Below, in pieces: positions 1 to 7,321 of a DNA stretch of 40,595 nucleotides. Made by a program: the position numbers and the translations under genes. Each line of letters starts with the position of its first letter. Position 1 is the first letter of the stretch. The DNA comes from Achromobacter sp. ASV32 (GTDB taxonomy: Bacteria; Pseudomonadota; Gammaproteobacteria; Burkholderiales; Burkholderiaceae_B): the NCBI RefSeq assembly GCF_016428805.1, contig NZ_JAELTJ010000045.1, positions 1-40,595 on the forward strand. The letters run 5' to 3'. A model generated the notes under the pieces. That model ran no database searches and was not told the origin of the DNA. It saw only the letters and a list, made by a program, of their open reading frames with translations.

Positions 1-67
1 GGCCAAGCCGGCGCGCAAGACCGCTACCCGCGCACGCCGTCCGCGCAAGGCTGCCGACGCCGAATAG
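1..67 (+). CDS. C-terminal tail of a basic Ala/Lys/Arg-rich protein (partial)
   Basis: The window opens inside a reading frame that ends with TAG at 65-67. The 21 visible residues are almost only Ala, Lys, Arg, Pro and Thr, ending in KAADAE. Such tails occur on histone H1-like proteins, some RNA helicases, phasins and other nucleic-acid-binding proteins of betaproteobacteria. The tail alone does not identify the family, so no function is given. The coding frame is inferred only from composition and the stop. Confidence 0.45.
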   Translation, partial: AKPARKTATRARRPRKAADAE

Positions 68-201
68 GGCCGGGTAACACTGAAAGCCGGGCTGGCCGAT
101 GACCTGTCAGTGCGAGGCTGCTTTTGGTGTTGGCAGGCCCTGACCCGTCCAACGAGCCGGCGCGGTGATTTGACCGCGCCTGGCCGGCCGGCGCCGTCGT
201 G

Positions 202-1062
202 CTACGCGTGTCCACCCGCCTGGATCTTGTGCCGACCGGGCGTCACGCCGTATTCGCGCTTGTACATGGCGATGAAAGCGCTGACATTGTCATAGCCCGA
301 TTCCAGCGCTGCGGCCGTCACGCTGCGGCCGGCCGCCAGCATTTCCTGGGCCCGCATCAAGCGGGCCTGCTGGCGCCAGGCGCCCAACGTCAGACCCGTT
401 TCCGCCAGGAATCGGCGCGCCAGCGTGCGCGGCGCCATGCCGATCGCGTCGGCCCACGCCGCCAGCGAGCGGGTGTCGGACGTGTCGCCGGACAAGGCCA
501 GCGCCAGCCGCTGCAAGCGGGCGTCGCGTGGCAGCGTCAGCCCCTTGCCGGCGCGCGGCAGGGTGCGGATTTCATCGCGGACCAAGTCCACAATGCGTCC
601 GCGGGCAGGATCCTGATCCGGCCAGTCATCTCCAAGGATTGCCTGATGCCGGGGCCGTTTGCCATCCGGGCCGCGCGCCTCGTCAGCCCACCGGGCGGCG
701 CGCTCCACCGCCGCCAAGAGCAGCGCCGACGCGTGCAGCGCGCAGGGTTCGGCCGGCAGGTCCGCGCACGCCGCCAGGCTCAGGTACGCGCTGTAGCCCG
801 CATACGGGCCATGCGAGCGCAGCCCGTGCGGGCAATCGGGCGGAATCCAGATCGCGTGCGCGGCGGGCGCCACCCATTGCCGGTCGCCGGCGTAGACCGT
901 CAACAAGCCGCGATACGCGCCAAACAACTGGCCGCGCGCATGCTGGTGCAGGGCGGTGTGGCGTATCTGCGCGTCATGGCGGCGCACGGCCAACAGCCGT
1001 GGCCCGCCGGGCGTCCCGGCAAGGGCGGGTGCGATCAGGGGTTGGGGGGCGGACGGTTTCAT
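202..1062 (-). CDS. AraC-family transcriptional regulator
   Basis: This is a DNA-binding regulator of about 286 residues. The N-terminal half is cupin-like, with an HQHARGQL-type stretch and 'IPPDCPHGLRSHG', as in AraC members that sense small ligands. The C-terminal 100 residues hold the two helix-turn-helix units: 'SLAAWADAIGMAPRTLARRF', then 'ESGYDNVSAFIAMYKREYGVTPG', the classic AraC signature. The ATG at 1062 is preferred. A GTG at 1083 would add seven residues, and neither has a clear Shine-Dalgarno sequence. It is divergent from the small gene at 1172, a possible target. The ligand is unknown. Confidence 0.88.
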   Translation of the reverse strand: MKPSAPQPLIAPALAGTPGGPRLLAVRRHDAQIRHTALHQHARGQLFGAYRGLLTVYAGDRQWVAPAAHAIWIPPDCPHGLRSHGPYAGYSAYLSLAACADLPAEPCALHASALLLAAVERAARWADEARGPDGKRPRHQAILGDDWPDQDPARGRIVDLVRDEIRTLPRAGKGLTLPRDARLQRLALALSGDTSDTRSLAAWADAIGMAPRTLARRFLAETGLTLGAWRQQARLMRAQEMLAAGRSVTAAALESGYDNVSAFIAMYKREYGVTPGRHKIQAGGHA

Positions 1063-1171
1063 GCTGGGCGATGGGTTTGGCACAAATACGGTATTGATTG
1101 ACCAAGTTACCGCAGATTTGCCGTTTCCATGCGCCTATCGTGGGGCCTGTGCCCTTCAACAGGAGAAAACC

Positions 1172-1423
1172 ATGAAAGCACAGGATGTGTTGCCGGACGA
1201 TCAGGACGTTGGCCGTTTCCAGGGCGTGGCCGTGCGCAAGGGCACGGTTGGCGCCTTTCTGGCCAATGCGCGAGTCTGGGGCGATGCCAGCGCCGCGCCC
1301 GCAGCCCGCGAGCAAGCCGCCCGCGATATGCAAGACGCCTTGCCCGCGTTGCGCGCGCTGGGCCTGTTCGACGTACTGCAGGTGCGCGACCCGGCGCTGC
1401 GCCAGTGGCTGGACGCGCAGTAG
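1172..1423 (+). CDS. Small protein of unknown function (83 aa)
   Basis: An ATG at 1172 sits 7 bases after AGGAG (1161-1165), a strong ribosome binding site, and opens an 83-codon frame. The product is soluble, Ala-rich and probably helical, with no signal peptide, membrane segment or cysteine. The motifs 'GTVGAFLANARVW' and 'ALRALGLFDVLQVRDPALRQWLDAQ' are not ones I can assign to a family. It is divergent from the AraC gene, which may control it. The good ribosome site and GC-rich third positions support a real gene. Confidence 0.65.
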   Translation: MKAQDVLPDDQDVGRFQGVAVRKGTVGAFLANARVWGDASAAPAAREQAARDMQDALPALRALGLFDVLQVRDPALRQWLDAQ

Positions 1424-1428
1424 CGCAA

Positions 1429-1446
1429 GGCGCGCCGTTGCGCGCC
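1429..1446 (+). terminator. GC-rich hairpin after the 83-aa gene
   Basis: GGCGCGC (1429-1435) and GCGCGCC (1440-1446) form a perfect 7-bp stem with a 4-base loop, six bases after the stop of the small gene. There is no T-run, so it may be a transcript-end stabiliser rather than an intrinsic terminator. The remaining bases up to 1641 show nothing else I can name. Confidence 0.35.
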
Positions 1447-1641
1447 TGCGCCCGGCCATGCCTGGCGTGTCGCGGAGGGGCCGGTCTGGCTGTCGCCTGA
1501 CGTCGCCAGGCATGCCGCAAGACAAGCGCCGCGCGGTCCGCCTTCGCAGGCCGGTGTTCTATCATTGGGCATTGTCGGGCCCAAGCCCTGTGATGCGCGT
1601 CAGGCCGTGTTGCCGGACGCGTATCGTTTGCCGGATGCACC

Positions 1642-2148
1642 ATGCAATATGTTCTAGTCAGCGCCTGTCTATTGGGCAAACCCGTGCGGTACGACGGCCG
1701 CGCGGTGCCCGCCCACCACGCCGTGCTGGCCGGCTGGCTTGATGCCGGCCGGGTGGTGTCGGTCTGTCCGGAAGTGGCGGGCGGCCTGCCCATCCCGCGA
1801 CCGCCCGCCGAGATCGAACCCGGCGCCGACGCCGCCGCGGTGCTGGCCGGACGCGCCCGCGTGATGGCCGTGTCCGGTGAAGATGCAACCTTGCCGTTCG
1901 TCAGCGGCGCGCACGAGGCCCTGGCCGCGGCGCGCAAGCAGGGCATCCGCATTGCGGTGCTCAAGGAAGGCAGCCCGTCTTGCGGCAGCGGCTATGTCTA
2001 TGACGGCAGTTTTTCGGGCGTGAAGCAGCCGGGGGTGGGCGTGACCGCCCGCTTGCTGGCCGACGCCGGTCTGCGCGTGTTCAGCGAACATCAATGGCAA
2101 GAGGCCGACGCCTGTCTGGCCCGCCTGGAGGCCGGCGATGGGCGTTAA
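1642..2148 (+). CDS. DUF523 family protein
   Basis: The 168-residue product matches the DUF523 (PF04463) family throughout. It starts 'MQYVLVSACLLGKPVRYDG', continues with 'SVCPEVAGGLPIPRPPAEI', and has 'LKEGSPSCGSGYVYDGSFSG' near residues 108-127. The conserved cysteines (C9, the CPE cysteine and the SCGS cysteine) are present. Some family members are fused to a DUF1722 domain; this one has only the short form. The biochemical role is not settled. It overlaps the next gene by 11 bases, so the two are probably translationally coupled. Confidence 0.9.
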   Translation: MQYVLVSACLLGKPVRYDGRAVPAHHAVLAGWLDAGRVVSVCPEVAGGLPIPRPPAEIEPGADAAAVLAGRARVMAVSGEDATLPFVSGAHEALAAARKQGIRIAVLKEGSPSCGSGYVYDGSFSGVKQPGVGVTARLLADAGLRVFSEHQWQEADACLARLEAGDGR

Positions 2149-2464
2149 CGTGGGCGATTGGCTGGTGCTGGTGGCCGTGGCGGCCGGGGTGCTGTCGGCG
2201 TGGCGCCTGTTGGCCGGCATGGGGCGGGGGCGGCTGCTGGCGCGGGTCGGCGCGGCGGTGTCCCTGGCATTTGCCGCGTTCTTTCTCTGGCTCTGGTACG
2301 CGATGTACCTGAAGTGGGATTTCAACGAACTGGGTCGCTACTACGACCCGGTGGACGGGGTGGTGTACACGGATTCGGGGTTCGTCTGGGTCCTGCCGGC
2401 CGCGTTGGCCTTGCTGGCTTGTGCCTTCTTCGCGTGGCGCGGCTGGGGCGGCCGGCGCGACTGA
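2138..2464 (+). CDS. Small inner-membrane protein (108 aa)
   Basis: The frame starts inside the end of the DUF523 gene, with GGAGG seven bases before the ATG. The product has three probable membrane segments: residues about 8-24, 36-56 and 85-103. Between the second and third is a polar loop with 'KWDFNELGRYYDPVDGVVY'. I do not recognise a named family. The overlap suggests coexpression with the DUF523 gene but does not show a shared function. Confidence 0.75.
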   Translation: MGVNVGDWLVLVAVAAGVLSAWRLLAGMGRGRLLARVGAAVSLAFAAFFLWLWYAMYLKWDFNELGRYYDPVDGVVYTDSGFVWVLPAALALLACAFFAWRGWGGRRD

Positions 2465-2492
2465 ACGCCGCCGACGCTGCATCAATGACATC

Positions 2493-2523
2493 GGCCCCGG
2501 CATCCTGTGGGGATGCCGGGGCC
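2493..2523. terminator. Bidirectional hairpin terminator between convergent genes
   Basis: GGCCCCGGCATCC (2493-2505) pairs perfectly over 13 bp with GGATGCCGGGGCC (2511-2523) around a 5-base loop. It lies between two convergent genes ending at 2464 and 2548. The T content after it is weak, but the stem is very stable and could serve both directions. Confidence 0.65.
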
Positions 2524-2547
2524 GGTTGCTTGCAGCGTCAACAGGGC

Positions 2548-3102
2548 TCAGTTGGCCCGGTAGCCGCGGCTGTTCATGCAGGAATCCAGCGCGCGGTTGT
2601 AGGTGTCCACCATGACCTGCGTGGTCCATTGCGAGATGGTGGCCGGGTCGTAGCCGCTTTGGTTCATGGCCCAGCGGTGGCATTCGTTCGATGCGTTGGC
2701 CTGGGCCTTGTTGACCGGGGCCGCGGCGGTGTATTGGACCGGGGCGTATTGCGGCTCGGGCGCGGCATACACCGGCGGCGCCGTATACACGGGCGGCGCT
2801 TCATAGACCGGCGCGGCGTAGACGGGCGGGCTGTAGTAGGCCACGCCCGGCGCGTACGTCGCCGTCTGGACGTAGGTGGGGCCGGAATTGGCCGCCAGGA
2901 TCAGCCCGGTGGCCGCCAGCGCCAGCGCGCCGCCGACCCACCAGCCGCTGCTGCCGCCGCCGTGGGAATGGTGATAACCGCCGCCGTGGTAGCCACCGTG
3001 ATAGCCGCCGTGGCCGCCCCGGTAGCCGCCGGCGAAGGCGGGGGAACTTGCTAGGGCCAATGCCAGCGCAACGCTGACCATCCGACCTGTGAACCGCTTC
3101 AT
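2548..3102 (-). CDS. Secreted Gly/His/Tyr-rich protein with Pro-Val-Tyr repeats
   Basis: The start at 3102 is chosen because GAGGAG lies eight bases upstream; a start at 3132 would spoil the signal peptide. Residues 1-24 are a clean Sec signal ending AFA. A segment of GGYHGG repeats rich in His follows, then a short hydrophobic stretch (WWVGGALALAATGLILAA), then PPVY/AAP repeats. The C-terminal domain has two cysteines (NECHRWA and DSCMNSRGY). The His-rich part could bind metal and the hydrophobic stretch could anchor it, both inference. Small envelope proteins of this design are common in Bordetella and Achromobacter and mostly uncharacterised. Confidence 0.82.
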   Translation of the reverse strand: MKRFTGRMVSVALALALASSPAFAGGYRGGHGGYHGGYHGGGYHHSHGGGSSGWWVGGALALAATGLILAANSGPTYVQTATYAPGVAYYSPPVYAAPVYEAPPVYTAPPVYAAPEPQYAPVQYTAAAPVNKAQANASNECHRWAMNQSGYDPATISQWTTQVMVDTYNRALDSCMNSRGYRAN

Positions 3103-3218
3103 GATCTTGCTCCTCGGTCGCCACGCCCGCATTGCATCGGGTGCGGGTGGCGATACCGTACTGTAACGCCGCCAGCGCGCGATAGTTGTGTCAAGAACTA
3201 CGAAAATTTCAAGTGATT

Positions 3219-3791
3219 TCAGGGCTTTACGGCGGTTGGGCGCGTCTCGGCCGCAAGGTCGCCTGCGTCGTCCGCGGCCGGGCGCCCGCTGGCGGGTGCC
3301 GCCAGGCCGGACCGGGGCTTGTCCGCAGTCGCGCCATCGCCGCGCATGAAGGGCGATTCGCGCGTGCTGTTGCAGGAACGCGACTCTCCGGGGCTCAGCT
3401 TGATGACAAGATTGTTGTCAAACTTATCAGCACCGCCGTCGTGCGTGGCATAGGTGCCGTAGCCGGGTTTCTCGACGCACCAGTTCCAGAAAAAGACTTC
3501 GGAACCATGGATGGCCAGGACTTCCATGCGCCATTCGTGACGCGCGTCGAACTGGGCGCGGCCATCGGCAGCCGTGCGCTTTTCCGCGCGAAAACGGTCA
3601 AAACCGTAGGGGTAGGCGGCCGCGATCAGGACCACCCGCGCATCGGCCACGGGTTGCGATGCTTCGTCGAGAACGGTGATGGTCGCATCGGGCTGCAAGG
3701 TCTTGTAGACCGGGTAGGGAATGCAGCCGGACAGCGTTGCGGTAAACGCTGCGGCGCAACAAATGAGGAGAGTGCGCAACAATCGCAACAT
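3219..3791 (-). CDS. Putative lipoprotein with a carboxypeptidase-regulatory-like domain
   Basis: The 190-residue product starts with a lipoprotein signal ending in the lipobox LSGC, with Cys23 as the lipidation site. Residues about 35-80 ('DATITVLDEASQPVADARVVLI' then 'AADGRAQFDA') look like the beta-sandwich of CarboxypepD-regulatory-like or transthyretin-like domains. The C-terminal 40 residues are low-complexity Ala/Pro/Asp. It is probably held on the outer membrane. No enzyme motif is visible. It is divergent from the TetR gene at 3855. Confidence 0.75.
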   Translation of the reverse strand: MLRLLRTLLICCAAAFTATLSGCIPYPVYKTLQPDATITVLDEASQPVADARVVLIAAAYPYGFDRFRAEKRTAADGRAQFDARHEWRMEVLAIHGSEVFFWNWCVEKPGYGTYATHDGGADKFDNNLVIKLSPGESRSCNSTRESPFMRGDGATADKPRSGLAAPASGRPAADDAGDLAAETRPTAVKP

Positions 3792-3854
3792 TGGGCGTTT
3801 CTATGTATGCAGGAATGTATGGCAAAAAAATTGGAAGGATAGTAATTTCACGCG

Positions 3855-4460
3855 ATGACGACGGCACTACCCCCCTCATTACCGCCCGAAAAGCGTTTGA
3901 CCAAAGGCGAACGCACACGGTTGCAACTCCTGGAAGTGGCGGCGGCCGAGTTCGCCGAACGCGGCTTCCAGCATACCCGGATCAGCGACATCGTCGCCCG
4001 GGCAGGCGTGACGCAACCCGTGTTCTACCAATACTTCGCCAGCAAGCAGGCGGCCTACGACGAGCTCGTGGGCATGTTCGCGCAGCGGCTGCGGACAGAA
4101 GTCTGCCAGGCGCGGCTCGACGACGATCTGCAAGGCTTGCCGCAAGATGTGCGCATTCGGCGCGGTGTCTGCAACTGGCTGGCCATCCTGCAGGAAGACC
4201 CCAACCTGACCCGTATCGGCTTCTTCCAGGTCGACGCGGCCGAGACGCTCAAGGATGAGCTGGTCACCATGATCGCCGAGAACGTCCGCATCGAGCAGCG
4301 CGCCGGGCTGTTCCGCCAGGACATTCCGCCGCAATGGCTGGCGCATGCCTTCATGGGCGTGATCGAACGCTTCACGCGCCAGACGCCGGACGAGCAGCAG
4401 CGCGAAGCGCTGGCCGACTTCATCACGACGATGTTCCTGGAAGGCGTGCGCCAGCGCTGA
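3855..4460 (+). CDS. TetR/AcrR-family transcriptional regulator
   Basis: The 201-residue product has the TetR DNA-binding domain at residues about 17-62: 'LTKGERTRLQLLEVAAAEFA' followed by 'ISDIVARAGVTQPVFYQYFASKQAAYDELV', with the tyrosine-rich recognition helix. The ligand domain is family-typical in length, but the ligand cannot be read. The start follows AAGGA at an unusually long distance (about 13 bases). It is divergent from the lipoprotein gene and convergent with the Bug receptor gene, and either neighbour could be a target. Confidence 0.88.
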   Translation: MTTALPPSLPPEKRLTKGERTRLQLLEVAAAEFAERGFQHTRISDIVARAGVTQPVFYQYFASKQAAYDELVGMFAQRLRTEVCQARLDDDLQGLPQDVRIRRGVCNWLAILQEDPNLTRIGFFQVDAAETLKDELVTMIAENVRIEQRAGLFRQDIPPQWLAHAFMGVIERFTRQTPDEQQREALADFITTMFLEGVRQR

Positions 4461-4507
4461 AAGGGGCGGCAAGGCGGCTGTGCCGTGTTGGCTCCCGGCA
4501 GGTGATC

Positions 4508-4628
4508 CGACCCGGACAGGCGAGTCGACCCGGACAGGCGAGTCGATCCGGGCAGGCGAGTCGATCCGGACAGGCGGCTCGGGGTCCGGACAGGCGACTC
4601 GGTCCGAGCAGGCAAGTCGATCCAGGCG
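4508..4628. repeat. 18-bp tandem repeat, about 6.5 copies
   Basis: Six consecutive units begin at 4508, 4526, 4544, 4562, 4580 and 4600, followed by a partial unit at 4618. The consensus is CGACCCGGACAGGCGAGT. The first two units are identical, later ones differ at one to four positions, and the fifth has two extra bases. The array fills most of the 198-base gap between the convergent TetR and Bug genes. Units lack the long unique spacers of a CRISPR array. Confidence 0.9.
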
Positions 4629-4658
4629 CGCGCCCCGGCCGGGGCGAGCGTGCCGACG

Positions 4659-5666
4659 CTATTCGACCCGGGCGCCCGACGCGGCCACCAGCTTGCCTGC
4701 CGCGTCCCAATCCGCCTTCAACAACGCCTGGAATTGCGCGGGCGACTTGGCTTCGGCTTCCACGCCCAGCGACGCCAGGCGGGTCTGCACCTTGGGGTCG
4801 GCCAGTACCTTGTTGACGGCGGCATTGATCTTGTCGCGCTCGGCGGGCGCGATGCCGGCCGGCGCCAACAGACCCAGCCAGGAATCGAAGCTGTAGCCGG
4901 GCAGGCCGCTTTCGGCCACGGTCGGCAGGTCCGGCGCGAAGCGCGAGCGCTTTGCGCCGGTGTAGGCCAGGAACACCACGCGCGGGTCGTTGCGGTAGGC
5001 AGTCACGCCGATGGTCGCGGCGGTGATGGCCTGCACCCGGCCAGCCAGCAGCTCGGTCACGGCGTCGCCCGTGGACTTCATCGGGATGTGCTGCATCTGC
5101 GCGCCGGCGCCGGTCAGGAACGAAGCCATGCCCAGATGCGAGGCGCTGCCGTTGCCGGCCGACGCGTAATCGTAGGCGCCGGGCTTGGCCTTGACCGCCT
5201 GGATGAATTCCGCCGTGTTCCTGGCCTTCAAGCCGGCGGACGCCAGGATGATGTAGCCGGTGTTGCCGATATACGCCACGCCGGTGAAATCCTTGTACGG
5301 GTCGTAGTTCAGGTTCTTGTACAGATAGCCGGCAATATGGTGGCTGGCCGCGGCCAGCACCAAGGTATTGCCGTCGGGCGTGGCGCGCGCCACCTGGGCG
5401 GTACCCACGGTGCCGCCGGCGCCCGCGCGGTTTTCCACCACGATCGACGCATTCAATGCCTGACCCAGCTCGTCGCCGATGGCGCGGGCGATGGTGTCCT
5501 GCACGGCGCCGGTGCCGTAGGGCACGACGATGCGGATGACGCGTTGTTCCGCGTGGGCGGTGCCCAGGCCCGCACCCGCCAGGGCGGTGGTCAGCGCCAT
5601 CAGGATGGCGCGGCGGGTGCGGATGCCGGATTGGGCGAGGCGGTGGGCGGTGTGGCGGATAGACAT
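4659..5666 (-). CDS. Bug-family (TctC) tripartite tricarboxylate transporter solute receptor
   Basis: This 335-residue periplasmic protein belongs to the Bug/TctC receptor family, which is greatly expanded in Bordetella and Achromobacter. Residues 1-39 are a long signal peptide with paired arginines (RTRRAIL) ending in AHA. The mature part shows family marks: 'IRIVVPYGTGAVQDTIAR', 'VVENRAGAGGTVGT', 'YASAGNGSASHLGM', 'LLAGRVQAI' and 'LPTVAESGLPGYSFDSWLGL'. Such receptors bind small carboxylates or related acids for TctAB permeases. No tctA or tctB is nearby, so this is an orphan receptor. The ligand is unknown. Confidence 0.93.
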   Translation of the reverse strand: MSIRHTAHRLAQSGIRTRRAILMALTTALAGAGLGTAHAEQRVIRIVVPYGTGAVQDTIARAIGDELGQALNASIVVENRAGAGGTVGTAQVARATPDGNTLVLAAASHHIAGYLYKNLNYDPYKDFTGVAYIGNTGYIILASAGLKARNTAEFIQAVKAKPGAYDYASAGNGSASHLGMASFLTGAGAQMQHIPMKSTGDAVTELLAGRVQAITAATIGVTAYRNDPRVVFLAYTGAKRSRFAPDLPTVAESGLPGYSFDSWLGLLAPAGIAPAERDKINAAVNKVLADPKVQTRLASLGVEAEAKSPAQFQALLKADWDAAGKLVAASGARVE

Positions 5667-5763
5667 GTAGCGGCGGATTCATGAAGGGATAAACGGCGTT
5701 GGACTCTACCGGTCCGGCCGTCTCCCGCAAACGATTGATTCCGCGCTTGCTTATGCCCGTGCG

Positions 5764-6171
5764 TTATGGCGTGCCTGCCGCCCAGGTTTCATGCAGGTGC
5801 TGCCATAGCGGGCGGCCGTCGTCAGCCGCGACGAAACTGGCGGTGGCACGGCGCACGGTGGCGCCGCCATGCCAGGCGTGGGACTCGCGGTACGTCAACA
5901 GGGCCGAATCCATGCCGGCGTGCACCACGGCCAGTTCGTCGATGTGGATGCGCAGGCCGGGGCGGCTGCCGGCCAGGCGCGCGAACAGGCCGGGCAGCGC
6001 GCCGTCGGGCAGGCGCTGGCCGTCGGTGGTGATCATGCGGAAGTCATCGGAAAAATGCGCCAGCAGACGTGGCAGCGCATCAGCCGGCAGGTCGGCGCGG
6101 CCGATCCATTGTTCGATCAGGGCGTGGGCGGTGTGCGCCGCAAGGCGGCAGCGTTCGGAAAAATCAGGCAT
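5764..6171 (-). CDS. NTF2-like (DUF4440/SnoaL-type) protein
   Basis: The start at 6171 (MPDFSERC) gives 135 residues; a longer frame upstream has an implausible Arg/Pro-rich lead. The pattern of an N-terminal helix, 'LPRLLAHFSDDFRMITTDGQRL', then strands with 'VVHAGMDSALLTYRESHAW' and a terminal 'PLWQHLHETWA', fits the cone-shaped NTF2-like fold used by SnoaL and DUF4440 proteins. Members include isomerases, hydrolases and small-ligand binders. No catalytic residue can be assigned. It is divergent from the LysR gene, which may regulate it. Confidence 0.72.
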   Translation of the reverse strand: MPDFSERCRLAAHTAHALIEQWIGRADLPADALPRLLAHFSDDFRMITTDGQRLPDGALPGLFARLAGSRPGLRIHIDELAVVHAGMDSALLTYRESHAWHGGATVRRATASFVAADDGRPLWQHLHETWAAGTP

Positions 6172-6391
6172 GAAATACGGACTCCGGCGCGGCGCCCTGG
6201 AGCAAGGCGCCCGCCTCAATGGGACATCGGGGGAGGGATCCAGCGTCTGGCGCGAGGCGCCTTGCGGGCCGCGCAAAGGCGTCCGGCATGCCGATCACGG
6301 AGCGCCATTCTAGAAATCAGATTGTCTCCAAAGAAGCCCTATCCACTAGATATACTGTTCGTGATTTTTTGACAATACTACGAGGCTGCCC

Positions 6392-7276
6392 ATGATCAAC
6401 CTGAATCGGCTGGCAATGTTCGTGGCTGTGGTGGATGCCGGCTCGTTCACCGCCGCGGCGCTGGCGCAGGGAACGACCAAGGCGGTGGTCAGCTTCCATA
6501 TCAAGCAGCTGGAACAGGAGCTGGGCGTCGCGTTGCTGGTGCGCAGCACCCGGCGGTTGGCCATGACCGAGGCGGGGCAGGGCTTCTACGCCGAATGCGC
6601 CGGCCTGCTGCGCCAGGCCGAGGCCGCGGTGGACCAGGCGCGCGCGGGCCAGGGCGAACTGTCCGGCAGCCTGCGCGTCACCGCCAGCGTGGATTACGGC
6701 AATCGCGTGGTGGCGCCGGCGCTGGCGGCGTTTGCACGGCGGCATCCGGCGTTGCGCATCCATTACCAGGCCGGGTCGGCGCACGCGGACCTGATCTCGG
6801 CGCGGCTGGACCTGGCCATCCGCGTGGGCGCCCAGCAAGACTCGCGCCATCGCGCCGCGCGCATCGGGGAATTCAAGCTGCTGCTGGTGGCGTCGCCCGA
6901 CCTGCTGGCCCGCCACGGTGTGCCGCGCACGGCGCAGGCGCTGGCCGCCATGCCGTGGCTGGCCAATCGCGCCGGCCGCAGTGATCGCTGGCGCCTGGCC
7001 GACAGCAAGGGGCGCGAACACGAGCTGCGGGTGGCGCCGGTGGCGCAGGCCGATACCGCGTCGGCGCTGCTGGCGTTCGCGGTGGCGGGCTGCGGCGTGG
7101 CGGCGTTGCCCGACTGGCTGCTGCAAGAGCCCCTGGCGCGGGGCGAGCTGCGGCGGGTGCTGCCGTCGTACGCGCTGCCGCCGCAGCCGGTCTACGCGAT
7201 CTACCCGGATACCCGGCACGTCGGTGCCAAGGTGCGGCAATTCATCGATTTTCTGCGCGCGCGCGGCACGGGTTGA
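6392..7276 (+). CDS. LysR-family transcriptional regulator
   Basis: The 294-residue product has the LysR winged helix-turn-helix in residues 1-60: 'LAMFVAVVDAGSFTAAALAQGTTKAVVSFHIKQLEQELG', then 'LLVRSTRRLAMTEAG'. Residues about 90-290 form the periplasmic-binding-like effector domain, including 'DLAIRVGAQQDSRHRAARIG' and 'AFAVAGCGVAALPDWLL'. It begins after CGAGG. The 220-base gap upstream, shared with the divergent NTF2-like gene, has an AT-rich stretch at 6310-6380 suitable for a LysR site, though I found no clear T-N11-A dyad. The effector is unknown. Confidence 0.92.
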   Translation: MINLNRLAMFVAVVDAGSFTAAALAQGTTKAVVSFHIKQLEQELGVALLVRSTRRLAMTEAGQGFYAECAGLLRQAEAAVDQARAGQGELSGSLRVTASVDYGNRVVAPALAAFARRHPALRIHYQAGSAHADLISARLDLAIRVGAQQDSRHRAARIGEFKLLLVASPDLLARHGVPRTAQALAAMPWLANRAGRSDRWRLADSKGREHELRVAPVAQADTASALLAFAVAGCGVAALPDWLLQEPLARGELRRVLPSYALPPQPVYAIYPDTRHVGAKVRQFIDFLRARGTG

Positions 7277-7321
7277 CGCGGCACCGCGCCGGCGTTTCAT
7301 TGCGGCGCGCGCCGCGCTTGA

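Noticed and set aside
4508..4628. CRISPR array
   Set aside because: Units are contiguous 18-mers without unique spacers, and no cas genes are present.
6369..6374. TTGACA as a -35 box for the LysR gene
   Set aside because: A -10 box at normal spacing would fall on the start codon, and no such box is visible.
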